A DNA stretch of 64,000 nt from the NCBI GenBank assembly GCA_000711775.1, contig ARYC01017027.1, positions 1 to 64,000 of the forward strand, in the 5' to 3' direction. Position 1 is the first letter of the stretch. Every line of letters begins with the position of its first letter. The notes below the pieces were generated by a model. That model did not search any database. It was not told the DNA's origin and was given only the letters and a program-made list of their open reading frames with translations. Position numbers and translations under genes: made by a program. Below, piece after piece: positions 9,081 through 21,171 of this stretch. Source of the stretch: Oxytricha trifallax. Its lineage: Eukaryota; Ciliophora; Spirotrichea; Sporadotrichida; Oxytrichidae.

Positions 9081-12000
9081 TTTAAAATTTGATTTAATAT
9101 TTTAGCAATAAAATTATTATAGTCAAGTAACGAGATTTTTAACTGCAAGAGTAGTAAGCAACATTACTTGAGCAAAATTAGGGCATATTCTAATGCAAAA
9201 CACTATATAGAATAAGCAAATAATTCCTTCAAACTCCTTCTCCTTATATATTTTTAATTCTTAATTACTTAATTATTTAGTAATTATAAATGCCTGGTAT
9301 CACTGTATGAATTACGCTTGACACATTCCACCACTTACAAAAAGATCTATTGGAAAATAATGACTAACCCTACATAATATTTGGAATTAGAATGGAACTC
9401 ACAGATGAATCAAATATCTAAGCTAATAAATAAATCAATAAGCACTTCCATTCCCAAAGAAAAATGGTATAATTTAATAATTTTACTATATTTATATTTA
9501 TATGATTTACTTTCACTTATTGCACATTGCAAGAAAGTATTATCATATTTGGGAAAAGATATAAAAGTTACTGTGTGTTAAAAATGCTCAAATTCCAAAT
9601 AAAACACAGATAGAGATAAATTTATTCTTTCAAAACGTGATTCTGCAAACTTTTCGAATTTTACTTAATTACTACTATAAATTTTTTAAATAAATAAAAA
9701 TATATTTATATCTTTGATTTAGACTTTGATTTATTAGTTGTATATTTTTAATTGATTTTAAAATTGACTATGAACTAGAATTATGTTTTAGAATTGGCTA
9801 TAAGGTAGTTTTGACTGGTTAACCTAAGTTAAAAGCGATTGACAAATTATAAACTGTCCATTTGGGAGAATAGAGATAAAAGGAGATGTTGAAGAGAAAA
9901 GATTAACCCTAAATGTAGACCAGAAGTCAAACACTAGAACCCCTTAATTAGTTTGATGTGTGTTTTAAATGATGATGGTATTGTTGAGAATTAAGTTCTA
10001 TCTGATTAATTTCATTTTTGTTGTTAGATTTGTTGCAGATTTTTTTATGCTTGAAATTTTATTTTTCATTTTATCATTTCTATATCAATCTTAATGTTGT
10101 GTAGTTATCATCATTCTACATCAATATTAATGTTGTTTAGAATAAACCATATAAGAAAATTTAAGTGAGAGTAAATTATTCATTTGCTTTAATTAAGAAA
10201 ACTGTCTAAATTATATAAAAATACTTATTATTATTTTTGAGTTTTAAATCAAATTTATTTTTCTAATAAAATTTCACTAGATTAAAACTAGGTATTAATT
10301 AAAATTTATTAATATTAAATTTGTACTAATAAAAAAATTAAACTGATTTAGTACCACTATAATTCAATTAAAAAAATTAAGCTCATATTTAATGAAACTT
10401 ATTTGATTAATATGAAAATCTCTAAAATTTTTACAGTTTTTGCTATATTTATTCATTTCTATCTACTGTTTTGATCTCCTATAATATACTCATATTTAAT
10501 AGCTGTCTAAAATTTGATAAAAATAATAAATACAAATATTATTGATTGATATCTATTATAATAATTTTAGATAAAAATATACTATAGCTAGGGCTATCAA
10601 TCACCTAATAAATCACTCATTTTATGCATATTATTTCATTAAATTTACTTTTATTTAGTAAATCATTTGTGTGGATGAAAATATGTTAATAAAAAAAAGA
10701 AATGAAAGTATTCAATAAAATTTAAATATTATTTATTATGATGAAAATTTCAAATTTAATGTTATAAAATGCCAAATTATTGTTATGGAGCAAACATCAA
10801 ATTTCATGAAAAAAAAATCATTAAAAGTAATTAACTATGAGAAAAATTAAAAGCTAAGGAAAAGTCATTTAAATGCTTTTTCAAATAAAATTTGTATGCC
10901 ATACTTCTAATTTTAATTAATAAATCTTGTGTATAAAAGAATTGATTATTTATAGTTTTCATATTCATAGCAAGATGCCTAAAAATACAAGTAAACCTTC
11001 ATCCCAAAATTACTCTCATCAATGATACACATTAAGGGGTTTTGGGGTTTTGGAGTTTTCCACTAAATTTCATGCAAAATATGCTTGATGTACTTTAGTA
11101 GATTAATATTTCTGGACTGCACTGAGATAAAAATAACTGAATATTGCTTAGCTTAAATAGGAACTGAAACTGAATTATTCATAATTCTGAATGTAAAGCA
11201 AATCATTAGAATTCGTACTTATCTTCTATTTATGTGAATAATGGAAAGATATTTACTATACTTTAATAAAAGTGAAGTTTTAAACACTTTTATAGAGACA
11301 GTTATTAAAATTATGCTGGTGTGCTTTGTAGTACCAAAAGTTCCAATATAGACATGTATGATTTTATTTTTAAAGATTTAATTCCATAAATTATCTGAAA
11401 ATAATGTTCAATTATGAATTGAAAATTTAAGTAAATATTTTTCAGAATTAAATTATGATATATATACTATGGTAGTGCTTAAAAAATAAAAAATTCCTAT
11501 AATTTTATACTTTGCATTAACTATATACTTATTAAATATATATTTCTGAGAAATTACAACAATCTTTATTTCTCTTAGAAATATCCTATTATCATTTAAT
11601 TAAATATATTTCAAACTAAATCTAAATACTATTTTTATCAATAACATTATCCCTTACTTTTTCAAATTTACTATATAGTAAAGTTTTATATAATTATTCA
11701 AAATAATAATTTCTTTTTATAATCATATTTTGCATTAGTAATTCTTATAATACATAAATTATATGACAATTGTTTGAATAAAAATTGGAATATTATTTAT
11801 AATATTAGAGATTGAATGTGTTTTATAAAATTAAAAGAATCATTATATAGTTTGATTGAAAGTTAATATAGATTGGTTTTTAAATCATGATCACGAAATC
11901 ATTTAGAGGAATGTGTGAATGAATATTCATTGTTTCTTGAATATATTTATATATTTATGTATATTTAGTAATTGATTAAGGTATTTACTTAGAGTGTTTA

Positions 12001-12134
12001 TATTGAAGTATTATTATAGCAATTTTTTATATTTGATACAATATTTAAAATCTTGAATATGACTCTTAATTGAGGGACACCTTCAAGATTTTTCTCTTGT
12101 CCATTTTCATCAAATTTACCTTCATCCACAAATG
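9081..12134. other. Long AT-rich region with few coding signs
   Basis: About 3 kb of strongly AT-rich DNA. One short plus-strand ORF (9381-9581, MELEWNSQMNQISKLINKSI) is open in the ciliate code to about 9660 and might be a small MDS, but nothing identifies it. The stretch 9938-11052 has weak TBE-like ends and is listed separately. The rest shows no genes that I can support and is probably germline-limited. Confidence 0.45.
9938..11052. mobile_element. Possible decayed element with telomere-like ends
   Basis: At 11033-11052 the sequence CATTAAGGGGTTTTGGGG plus TTTTGG resembles a TBE terminus. At 9938 the sequence AACCCCTTAATTAG could be its degenerate inverted partner (both share CCCCTTAAT). 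The 1.1 kb between them is too short for a full TBE, and no transposase, 22 kD or kinase motif is visible. It could be a non-autonomous or deleted relative, or chance similarity in AT-rich DNA. Confidence 0.3.
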
Positions 12135-12288
12135 TCACAGTCAAGTCATAAATCATGAAAATTATTTATATAATACTTTTATTAAAGAAGGAATTTCAAT
12201 GTCTAACTTGGACAGTCCTTGGTTCTATGGTAACTTCTCGATTAGAGGAACACCGGATAGATTCTTGATCTTCATGCCCTCATCTCTG
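12135..12288 (+). CDS. Displaced internal MDS of the unidentified scrambled gene at 5.2-5.9 kb
   Basis: An island of coding-like sequence in AT-rich DNA, bounded by TCACAGTCAAGTC (12135-12147) and TCATGCCCTCATCTCTG (12272-12288). Both occur in the same order and strand at 5790-5802 and 5829-5845. Between the pointers the frame reads NHENYLYNTFIKEGIS, MSNLDSPWFYGNFSIRGTPD and RFLIFMPSSL. Placed between the two pointers at 5.8 kb it keeps that gene's frame open and brings in its TGA. Transfer distance is about 6.4 kb, without inversion. Confidence 0.85.
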
Positions 12289-12620
12289 AAAATATGTATA
12301 AAAAATTAAAAAATAATATTTTGATATTTTATTGCTAAAATGAAAAGATAAGTATAGTAAAGAATTAAATTAGTAAATGATTTTCTATTAATATAAGTTA
12401 TAATAAATTATAATTAACTTTTTTTGAAATTTATTCAATTATAATTTTAATTTTATTAAGACAAAGTTTATTTTAGTATTCCCAATAAACTAGATTAAGA
12501 TAGTTTCACATTATATTTAATCATAAATAATTACACTTAATTTTTAAAAAGATTATTATTTATTACTGTATTTGATAATAAATAATTCAATGATTTTATT
12601 TAGATTTACTATGTTTCTCA
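12289..12620. other. AT-rich spacer
   Basis: No gene, repeat or pointer seen. It separates the displaced MDS from the X1 repeat. X1 begins around 12625 with ATTTGAAGGAAAGTATG, an insertion-free version of the site that TBE-C, TBE-D and TBE-E/G occupy in other X copies. Confidence 0.5.
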
Positions 12621-12697
12621 TAATCAATCAATATTTGAAGGAAAGTATGCACTTAAAAGTATGAAGGAATAGTGGGAATAATCCTAAGAAAAAATCT

Positions 12698-13836
12698 GGG
12701 TGTTGTAGTCAATTGCGAACTCCAGTAACAATTGCGAACTCAGGTTACAATTGCGAACTGTAATAATATTTTCAATTATATAACTAGAGAGGGGGATTCG
12801 GGAGATAGCATTACCCTCCTCATAAATCACATTCAACCTAGTTTGTTATTTAATTAATGTATTAATTCAAGCTTTATATGTTTCGCATCATTATTTTTTA
12901 AGCTTTGAAACACATTTCTGATAACTACAAGTTAAGGTTTACAAGATAATCAATTAGCCAAATTTATCAAAATATGAGGAACATAATCATAAATTAAATC
13001 TTATCACTTTAGGAAATCTTTATTTTTAAAAGATAATTTCAATATTAGTGAATCACTCTGGACTAGTTCTTTGTTTGCACAGTAATCCTGAAGATAAAAA
13101 TTATTTGAAAGATTTATTTCGATAGGATTTTATCGAGGAAGGAAGCCAAAGTTGTAAACCTTTTAATGTCTGAATAAAGAACATAAAAAATTTTAAGTTA
13201 ACTTTAAAATAACTTGATTGAGACATTATTGTACATAAAATCGGGTGGACAAGTTATATTGGCATTGATTAGGAAAATCTTGAAATGAGACATAAAATTT
13301 AAACCTTAATCTTAAAATGAGTTAAACAACAAACGATAAATAGTAATTTAATTATAAAACTCTCTTGTCAGATCTGAAATATCACATCAAACTTGTATAT
13401 AATACATCATTATGAACTCCAGAAAAAATGATCCAGCATTTATAGAGAATCATTGAAGAATAGAATATTTTATTCTTACAATAAAAAATAAAAATATTAA
13501 TAATACATCTGAAAAGCAAATAGCAATATTTGATTTTTAAACGATTGAATTAAATCTTAATGTTTAAATTCACAATAAAATAGGCTAAATGAGTTAAATG
13601 GAAGCTTTTCTTCATTAAATGCTGACGCCTCCTATACCTCCTGTAATTAATATAATAAAGTCTTTGCCATAGTAGGGTTCAGAGCCTTGTAATCTATTAG
13701 AGTCTGAACCTAAAAGAAATTGCTTTGCTTATAATAACACTAGGCTTCTCAATTAAAATTAAAAATATTATAACAGTTCGCAATTGTTACCACAGTCCGC
13801 AATTGTTACCTGAGTTCGCAATTGACTACAACACCC
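12698..13836. mobile_element. 1,139-bp inverted-repeat element with 8-bp target duplication
   Basis: Termini are GGGTGTTGTAGTCAATTGCG and its reverse complement, within ~65-bp terminal inverted repeats. Each terminus contains three spaced copies of CAATTGCGAACT, plausible transposase-binding repeats. The element is flanked by AAAAATCT at 12690-12697 and 13837-13844. The uninterrupted sequence AAAAATCTCGG survives at the same place in copy X2 (~21412), so insertion and 8-bp duplication are directly shown. No convincing transposase ORF was seen inside, so it is probably non-autonomous. An 8-bp duplication fits hAT, Merlin or MULE groups; the family is undecided. Confidence 0.85.
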
Positions 13837-13844
13837 AAAAATCT

Positions 13845-14705
13845 CGGCTCTTCAATTAATACTTAGATTCGGTAGTGTTCAGCATGTTTAAGAGAGTGAC
13901 ACATTATAAAATCTTCAAACCTTTCTTCAATTTAGTTTTAAGAGCAGCACCCGGTTCACTCATCATTAAAGAAGTTACAGCTAGATTCATAAACGAGTTC
14001 TTATGATCATCTAATTTGCATAGATTTTAGTCTTCATATAGATTATTAATTCAGCACCTCTAGAGTTTACAAAGCAGCGATTGCAGCTGTGGTAGTAGCA
14101 AATGCAAGTATAATTCTGCCAGCTTTGATTTTTACATCAATCCAATCCATACCTTATAAATTGTAGTTCTGTGCTCTGATGTTTGCCATGGCATATATGA
14201 AATCGATTTGATAATTAGAATCATTGTCTTTCTCATAGTCTTGCACCTACATACTGTATGGTATAGTAGAACCGTAATCTGAAATTAATTTTATAATTAA
14301 GGTGTTTTGGGGTATAAACCTTTTAAGCCATTTATTACATTCTCGTACTTAAGTTTGATTTCTTGAATTTGATCTTCTTGCTAATGAGTAGTGCTAGTGT
14401 CAATCTATTAACTATCATTTTATTTCTCCATTTCAGAATTTTCTTTCGAAGGATCTTTTTCAACTTGAGATTGTATGGCTGTGGGTTTCTAATCGTTTGG
14501 AACGAATTCTGGTTGTTCACAGATAGCAGAAAATTTATAATTTGTCATAAATTTAAATGGCTTGCTTGACTTCTTAAGATCTAGTAAATTTTTATTAGTC
14601 AGGAATTTCTATGCCATAAATTTTTGCATAGAGAAGTGTACAGGCAGCTACAAAGTTTACATACGTTTAATTATCTTTATCGAATTCAACTGGTTGAGGA
14701 GAACT
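13845..14705 (-). pseudogene. E1 (UBA1-like) 3' segment, copy X1
   Basis: A partial copy of the E1 C-terminal part on the minus strand. It has the piece after GSPQPVEFDKD (starting near 14700), PEFVPNDQKP (near 14505), YAMANIRAQNYN (near 14180), KAGRIILAFATTTAAIAAL (near 14110) and SFMNLAVTSLMMSEPGAAL (near 13975). These match the E1 region between the catalytic-Cys domain and the ubiquitin-fold domain. No other E1 MDSs accompany it; it abuts a kinesin-like coil at ~14710. Together with the transposon insertion next to it, this suggests a germline duplicate rather than the working gene. Confidence 0.75.
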
Positions 14706-14734
14706 TTAACAGTATCCAGACTAACTTAGTAGTT

Positions 14735-15077
14735 TATTGAAACTTAACAAAGATTATAGTAGTAAGAAATTTAATGCAAGTTAGATGTTTTAACGGAGTA
14801 ATATAAGCAACTTGAATTTGAGAAGGAGGATCTTTTGTCACACTTTGAAGAGGCAGAAAGATCCATGGAAGATCTGGTTTTCTAAATTAGGGAGTTAGAT
14901 AACAAGTGTAACAAATGTCAGGAAGAATGTAACTCAATGGGAGAAGTCATATTATTAAACAAATTATAGAAACTTAGTTATAGTTTTTGGGAAGGGGTTA
15001 TTTTTACCAATAAATTTATATATAGAAAAGTTGGAAACTCTTTAGTACATATATCAAGATTAAAAGAAGCAATTTGA
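14735..15077 (+). pseudogene. Kinesin-tail-like coiled coil, copy X1
   Basis: Plus-strand frame in ciliate code: EQYKQLEFEKEDLLSHFEEA, ERSMEDLVFQIRELDNKC, EECNSMGEVILLNKL and on to LVHISRLKEAI, a heptad-rich coil. The same stretch at 47360-47670 follows a segment that closely resembles the coiled coil of the kinesin at 6.05 kb, which is why I call it kinesin-tail-like. Here that linking segment is missing. It has no start and is directly fused to the E1 fragment in opposite orientation. Probably non-functional. Confidence 0.5.
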
Positions 15078-15418
15078 AAATTATCAAAGTACCTGCAATG
15101 ACTAAAAAAGAGATATTCAGTCACTTACTCAAAAGCTTATAGATAATGTATCAGAAACATAATTTAAAAAAATGAGATATAAAATTTTAAACTCCAACTC
15201 ACTGCTTTGAGAGTATCCAAAAAGAGGGGAAAAGATTTAATTAGTAAAAAATATCCTTATTCAAAAATTAAGCTTCGCAATATAATCATTTTAGTGCTGA
15301 AGCTAATGACTGTTCAGTGTTAGAAGATATGAATCAGTAAATATTTAAATTTAAGTTATTTTGTAAATTTTTAATCAAGCGAAGAGATTTAGACCTAATG
15401 ACGTCTACTAACAAGATG

Positions 15419-15480
15419 CTATTGCCAACCTTAAACCAGCTTCTTAGTTTATATCAGGCTCAGTGGGTCATCTCCTCAAA
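15419..15480. repeat. TBE-flanking repeat, copy 1 of 4
   Basis: About 60 bp (GCTATTGCCAACC... TTCTTAGTTTATATCAGGCT CAGTGGGTCA) abuts the left end of TBE-C. Close copies abut TBE-D (41971-42024), TBE-E (47857-47916) and TBE-H (61350-61408). In three of the four it ends CACCCACCCAAA, which looks like a degenerate outward extension of the C4A4 terminus. It is not a target duplication, because the right flanks differ. Confidence 0.7.
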
Positions 15481-15867
15481 CAATACCCCAGAACCCTTTC
15501 ATTAGTTTGATTGAATTTATGATTGATGAAAGTAGACTATTAACGCATGCTTTATTGGATTTTAATAGGGTTTAAGTAGGGGTTTATTTTTTAATATTAT
15601 TAATTAAAGTGAGTTTATGCGAGGTCTGTGGTCAGTTTATGACAGTGAGTATATAGATATATTGCTTAAGTTGCGCTATGGATTTAATGATTATAGTGAT
15701 CAACTCAAACCTATTCGAAATTGCACATAAATTGCAAGACTGATCCATAAATTTTCTGCAACTGTAAGGTCTGTCTGTCTATTAGCATTGAATTTAAAGA
15801 GATAGCATCTTTATTCTAAGCTTAAAAGTCATTTTAAATTCTAGTAGCATCATATCGATTATCTTAT

Positions 15868-15996
<129 letters not shown>

Positions 15997-17546
15997 TCAC
16001 ATTGAGGTCTCTGGGGACCCCCGATCAAGTATATGTTTTAATATATATAAGGGACAAGCCCTTTCAATGTTATTTATCAGATCATTTCTATTGCTCAGCA
16101 ATAAGTTGTCTGGCCACTAAAGGATTGTATTTGTAATATTCTCTTAGGTGGACTTCATGTGAACCTCTGATCTGTTTGTTAGTTCCAGTAATCTGCCGGT
16201 TAGTTCTGCCATTATGTCTACTAGTGTCTGATGGTCGTCTTCTTCTATTAGGTTGAAAATTATTCCCAATAGGTATTCAAGTGATTGGAGAATGATAGGT
16301 CTCGAGACTCCATCAGATTGAATAAGTATCTATTCTGTGTAGGTTAGCATTTTAAAGGCGTGTGGATCGTCATTTATTATGCCAACTCCTGGGGGTATAT
16401 ACCCTCTAGTTTAAGGGATTTGTGTCATGAGTTTGAACCATTTTTCTGGATCTCCTGTGTCTACATCTTGATTTTCTAGCACTAGTAGAACTTTTGTTTT
16501 GTCTAGCCAGCTCCAGCGTAGGAGGTTTTGGTATATGATAGGGATATTTAGTATATCTTTGGTCAAACTCAGTCCAAAGATTTGCCAGTCTTATATTTAT
16601 GATAGATCTAAATCCGCGTAAACATTTGTAGGGAGAGTCATTTGAATTATCTTTCCCATGTTGTTTATTTCTATCTCCGACCAATGTTGTTCATTGATGA
16701 TACCTTTTATGTCTTTTGCCTCCATGTACTTTTATTTTAAATCTTTAATTATTTACTATTATTTTTCTTATTATTTAATAGTAAGTGCGTCATCTGTTTA
16801 AGTTAATACGTCACGGAATAAATTAATTGGATATTACTGTTACGCATTTTAATATTTGGGATTTTTCTTATTAATGTTAGGTATGTCATGGAGCTATTCG
16901 GACATCTCGACATCTTGAGTATTGGGTTTTGTGGAGTTCTGAGAATATTTTGGTTCTTCTTGGAAACTTGTGGTTATAATCTCATCTTTGTAAGATCATA
17001 TTTTGTTTTTGTGTTTAGGGAATGGTGAAGATTTTTACTACGTCTGCTGTGTTGAATACCAATCTTGGGTGCCATTCCTTCATATTTATTACCTTTTCTA
17101 GGTTAGAGTGGTTTGTGAAGGCTAAGGTAATGGCTGTGGTGATAGTCTAGATTATCGTAAGTTGAACTTAAAGGTTACTGTTCCTCTGGCATTACTACTT
17201 TTAGTGGTCTAATTCTATTATAAAGAATAGGTCTTGTAGTTATTCCCTTGAGGAAATATTTATCTAAGTTGCAGCTAGTTTAGTGAAGAAGGCTGTTTGG
17301 AGAGAGATGTTGTACCCAATGACTTAATTAAAGAAGTCTATTAGTTATAGTTGACTTCCTCTTGAGATGCTTTCTAAGCCTTTATTAAAGGCTTAGTATA
17401 CCCCCTGTATCAATTATCTTAAAAATCTTTTAGGGATCGTTCTTATGAAGCTTACGATTGGCATAAGGTCAGGGTTCTTCTTGATTGCCTTGTTGAGGAA
17501 ATATATCATTAGTCCCTCAGAGCAAGTAGCAATCTAATTTAATAAT
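15997..17546 (-). CDS. Unidentified protein of the retro-like insert (about 515 codons, one frameshift)
   Basis: Minus strand, ciliate code. From the 5' junction the frame reads MIYFLNKAIKKNPDLMPIVS, FIRTIPKRFLRQLIQGVYQ, LEKVINMKEWHPRLVFNTAD, VVKIFTIPQTQKQN, and ends at TGA 16982-16984. Shifted by one base it is open again for ~328 codons: NNMGKIIQMTLPTNVYADL, DIMAELTGRLLELTNRSEV and NLLLSNRNDLINNIERACPL, to TGA 15997-15999. Many in-frame TAA/TAG show it is adapted to this code. An internal ATG at 16725 could start a 242-aa product. No reverse transcriptase, nuclease or zinc motif recognised; family unknown. Confidence 0.6.
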
Positions 17547-18369
17547 TCTTATTAATAATAAGACTCTTAATTACTGGGCTCATTTCTCCCTGTCCTTGAA
17601 GGCTGTGATGTTTCATCGCCAATTTCCTGAGCTACAGATCTCTGCATAATCCATAGCTAATATCTATAAAAATAATGATATATCTTACAATACAGTCAAT
17701 CGCATTAAGAGATTGATCGACTTTAATGTTCCATTTTATAAGGATAATTTAAATTATATATTCGATTAAATGCAGAGGACCTAAGAGCATAATATAAAAT
17801 TCATACACGCTGATGAGGCAGTATTCACGTTTAATACCTTAAAATCGAGGTCTTGGTAAACGAATGTACAGCAACATAGAAGTTTATGATCAAAAGGTTA
17901 AGGTAAAAACTCATGAAATCCTTGGTGGAATCAGTGAAGATAGTGGGTTTGACACTTAAGTTATCCACCCTCGCTCTATTAAGACTGAATAATATATTTA
18001 ATTTTTAGAAATAGCTCAGAGATAAGTATGCTGACTAAGAGATCATCCTGTTTGTTGATAACTTATCAGTTCATAAAACTAAAGACTCAAGGAGAGAATA
18101 TTAAAGACTAAACATAACACATGTATTTAATCTTCCTTATAGCCCTTAGTTCAATGGAATTGAACTATATTGGGGTCTATTAAAAGGCCACTACAAGAAA
18201 ATTTTGGTCTATCATTTGATGCACGATCTAAAGATAGATACAGTAGATTTTTTTAAGAGTGTTGATAAAAGAGTCAGCGATGATAAAGCTAAAGTGTGCG
18301 CAAGAGAAGGAAGATTTTATGTATAAAAATAAGTATTAGACTTAAACGAACGAGTAAGTTGACATATTA

Positions 18370-19235
18370 AATTTGCCCGTAAATGATTTGGCTTCTCTTT
18401 CTTTTCTTCCTCTTAAGGCTTGCTTAGGCCCATGTTTCTTCTACTAGTGTAAGCTCCTGCATGTATGTTCATCTCGTCTGCCTTTTAGAAATCTTTGAAG
18501 AGTCATTTACTCAATTCATGCTTTACTTGTGACTCTCTCTCTCTCTCTCTCTGTTTAATTTGCTGCGCTCTTTAATCAAGCAGTACCAGGTTTTTCTATA
18601 AAGTTAGAAGTCAATTTTTACTTGAGATGAATAGATACTTCTGCAGTTTCTACAGCCACGAGTCACAGATTTTGATTCCCTGCTTCTCTTTCTCTTCTGA
18701 GAGATGATGTAGCGTTTCTTGTGAGCTTCTTAAATAATTTCACTTAAGTACTCTGGTTTAAGAGTTCCAAGAACTCCAAAGAAGAATTTTTCTATCTGGT
18801 ATCTTATTTGAGAGTTGTAACTTTGCATGGAAGGTACAGAGCAACATCTGGATCACTCATAGAATCATCAAAGAGATTTGTTACTGAAATTTCAAGGAAG
18901 TTAGGTATCTCGATCATTCTGATTTCATTAGACTTAAAAGCTTTTTTCTCTTCCCTTAGTAGGGGCTTTTAGGAATGATACTTTGTTCCTTCCTGAGTTT
19001 GCAAGAAAAATTCAACTATGGTTAATATTTATTAGTATTTGATAAATGCTTACCTTGCTATACCAAGTATCTGTAAAGATCTTCTTTACTTCTGAATTTC
19101 CCTATTAAATCTTGAGTTAAATTCTCTTCATTGCATCATTCATAGACTCCATCTTGCTTCCAGTTTCTATAAATTTTAATGAAATTTAAAATTATGGATA
19201 TCCATTCTAAACTTACTAAAATTTTACTATTAAAT
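18370..19235 (-). pseudogene. TBE 22 kD protein gene (TBE-C)
   Basis: Convergent with the transposase. It has the block EEKKAFKSNEIRMIEIPNF in altered form, FFFGVLGTL-like residues with a small insertion, and the 26-30-nt intron GTAAAAATTGACTTC...TTATAG near 18600. A (CT)9 tract at 18533-18553 is longer than in TBE-D. The usual terminal TGA is replaced (TGT CAA). Function unknown; degraded. Confidence 0.65.
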
Positions 19236-19715
19236 AGAGAGATCCAACTGTAGGTCAACCTGAATAGATAATAAGAGAAAGATTGAAAAACTTTCTCCAT
19301 GTTTCAAAGTTTGACTTCCATTTTTATCAAACTTTCTCCATTAAGTTGCTCCTAATAATAATTTATTTAATTAGGTGGGGTTCCTAATTTATTTAATACT
19401 TTATTAGGTGGATATATTAAAGTTAAAAACTGTATTAGGAGGTACATTAAAAAAAATTAATTTTAAAACCTCCCTTCCTAATTTACAAGAACAGCTTTAA
19501 AAGCACCACTTTGCTTCACAAAACACATTTAGGTCCATTTTAATGAATAAAATGGATGAATTAGTTAATAAATTTTCACTAAATTTAAGAAATATAGAAC
19601 TAATGTGTCGTACTCTTTTCTCATTAAACCTCACAAAACTTTTGAGGATATGCTTTTACTCTTGTATAAAGGTATAATTGAAATAGCTTGCATAATTATT
19701 AATAGTATTTATAAA

Positions 19716-21171
19716 ATGAGCGGTGACTTACTTAGAAAAACAGCATTGCTTGGCATTAGCCAACAAAAACTTTCTTTCATGAATCAAAAGAAAATTGAGA
19801 CTTGCGATGCCTCTACCTAGTACGAACCTGAAATTTTCTAACTTTAGGTATCAGACTTTGAATAGCAATTCAGTTGTTAAATATAAATGCAGAGCTAAGA
19901 AATTTAATGCAAAGTTCCAATGAAAATGGCTGAAGAGGAGGAAGAGAAAAAAGAAATAAAAGCATTAAATTTATGAGAAGAGTGTGTGAAGAACCTCACT
20001 TATAAATCTGCTCTTTAGCGTCATATCTTATAGCAGCATTCTAAAAAGCCCAAGCTATCTTAAACATGATAAGATAGATGAAAAATATTTCTGCCCTTAC
20101 TGCAATAAGTAATACTATCATTCAAGGGATTTAATAGTTCATCTATAAAACCATCATGGAAAGAAGTTTGAAGTAATATATCCAGAGTTTGGTGAGGTCT
20201 TCATTTAAAAAGGAAAGCCAAGAGACCCTTTAGAACTTTGGAACAAAGAGTAAAGAAAGAAAATAAATTTATTAAAACAGTAAGAAACCTCCCAGCCTCA
20301 GAGATAGTAAAAATCACCTTTAAGATTCATGCTCTTAAACTTCCAATATTGAATATAATTGACCTTAAAGAGTGTAAAAAAAAGTTATTATATCCTTGAG
20401 GATAAATTTGAGAAGGAAGTCATAACAGATAGTAGTTCGTATACAAGATATATCCTTTCAACTACTTCAAATGCGATGACAAGTATCAAATGTCAAATGG
20501 AATTCGTAAATGAATACCATGTACTAACGAAGTCAAGAGATAGAAAGTGCAGATTTATATTAAATCTCGATGCTATTCTGCTTGCTCAAGATCATGTAGC
20601 TAATCGTCTTCCTCTATATTAAATGTCATTAAGATACTACATTTAAAATAAAAGAATACCAAAGTAGTTACCTCTTATTTTCTTACAAATGTTTGCAAAG
20701 GCATTGAAGAGCTGTACACTCTTGGATATATTCACAGAGATTTGAAGCCTGAGAAATAGTGCTTGACTTTTCACATCTCAGAATAGTAATAATAGTTTTC
20801 AATAGATCATAGAAAGTTGAAGCTTCAGGATTTGGCAACGTGTATGGTACTTCTGGATACTTTACAGAAAGAGAGGACTGAAGAGATGGTGATATTAAGA
20901 GGGGTATATGAGCTCTAGCAGCAATAATTTGTGAATGCGATATGGCAAGATTTGATTACTATAGCTTCAAAATAGAGAAAGATTCAAATCAGAGAATACA
21001 GCAATATCTAGACTAGAATAGGATAAAAGGTAGAATGAAAGATATGACTAAGTAGATAATTATTAATCCTAATCACTGAGCTGACCATACATTTAGACTA
21101 AATTGTAAGTTGGATAGGAGAAAATAAAGTTTAGGAAGCTGTCTCATGATGCCTGAGTACTGTTTGAGTGA
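19716..21171 (+). pseudogene. TBE 57 kD zinc-finger/kinase gene (TBE-C)
   Basis: Start MSGDLLRKTALLGISQQKL at 19716 matches MSANLLR of TBE-B and gives a proper ATG; the TAR codons after it are Gln. The first zinc-finger Cys is a TGA (LstopEEC), as in TBE-D and TBE-G. Later parts show ELYTLGYIHRDLKPE (near 20705), DFS, RVVIIVFNRS (DFN lost) and GTSGYFTERED, ending at TGA 21169-21171. Several frame breaks. Inactive copy. Confidence 0.75.
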
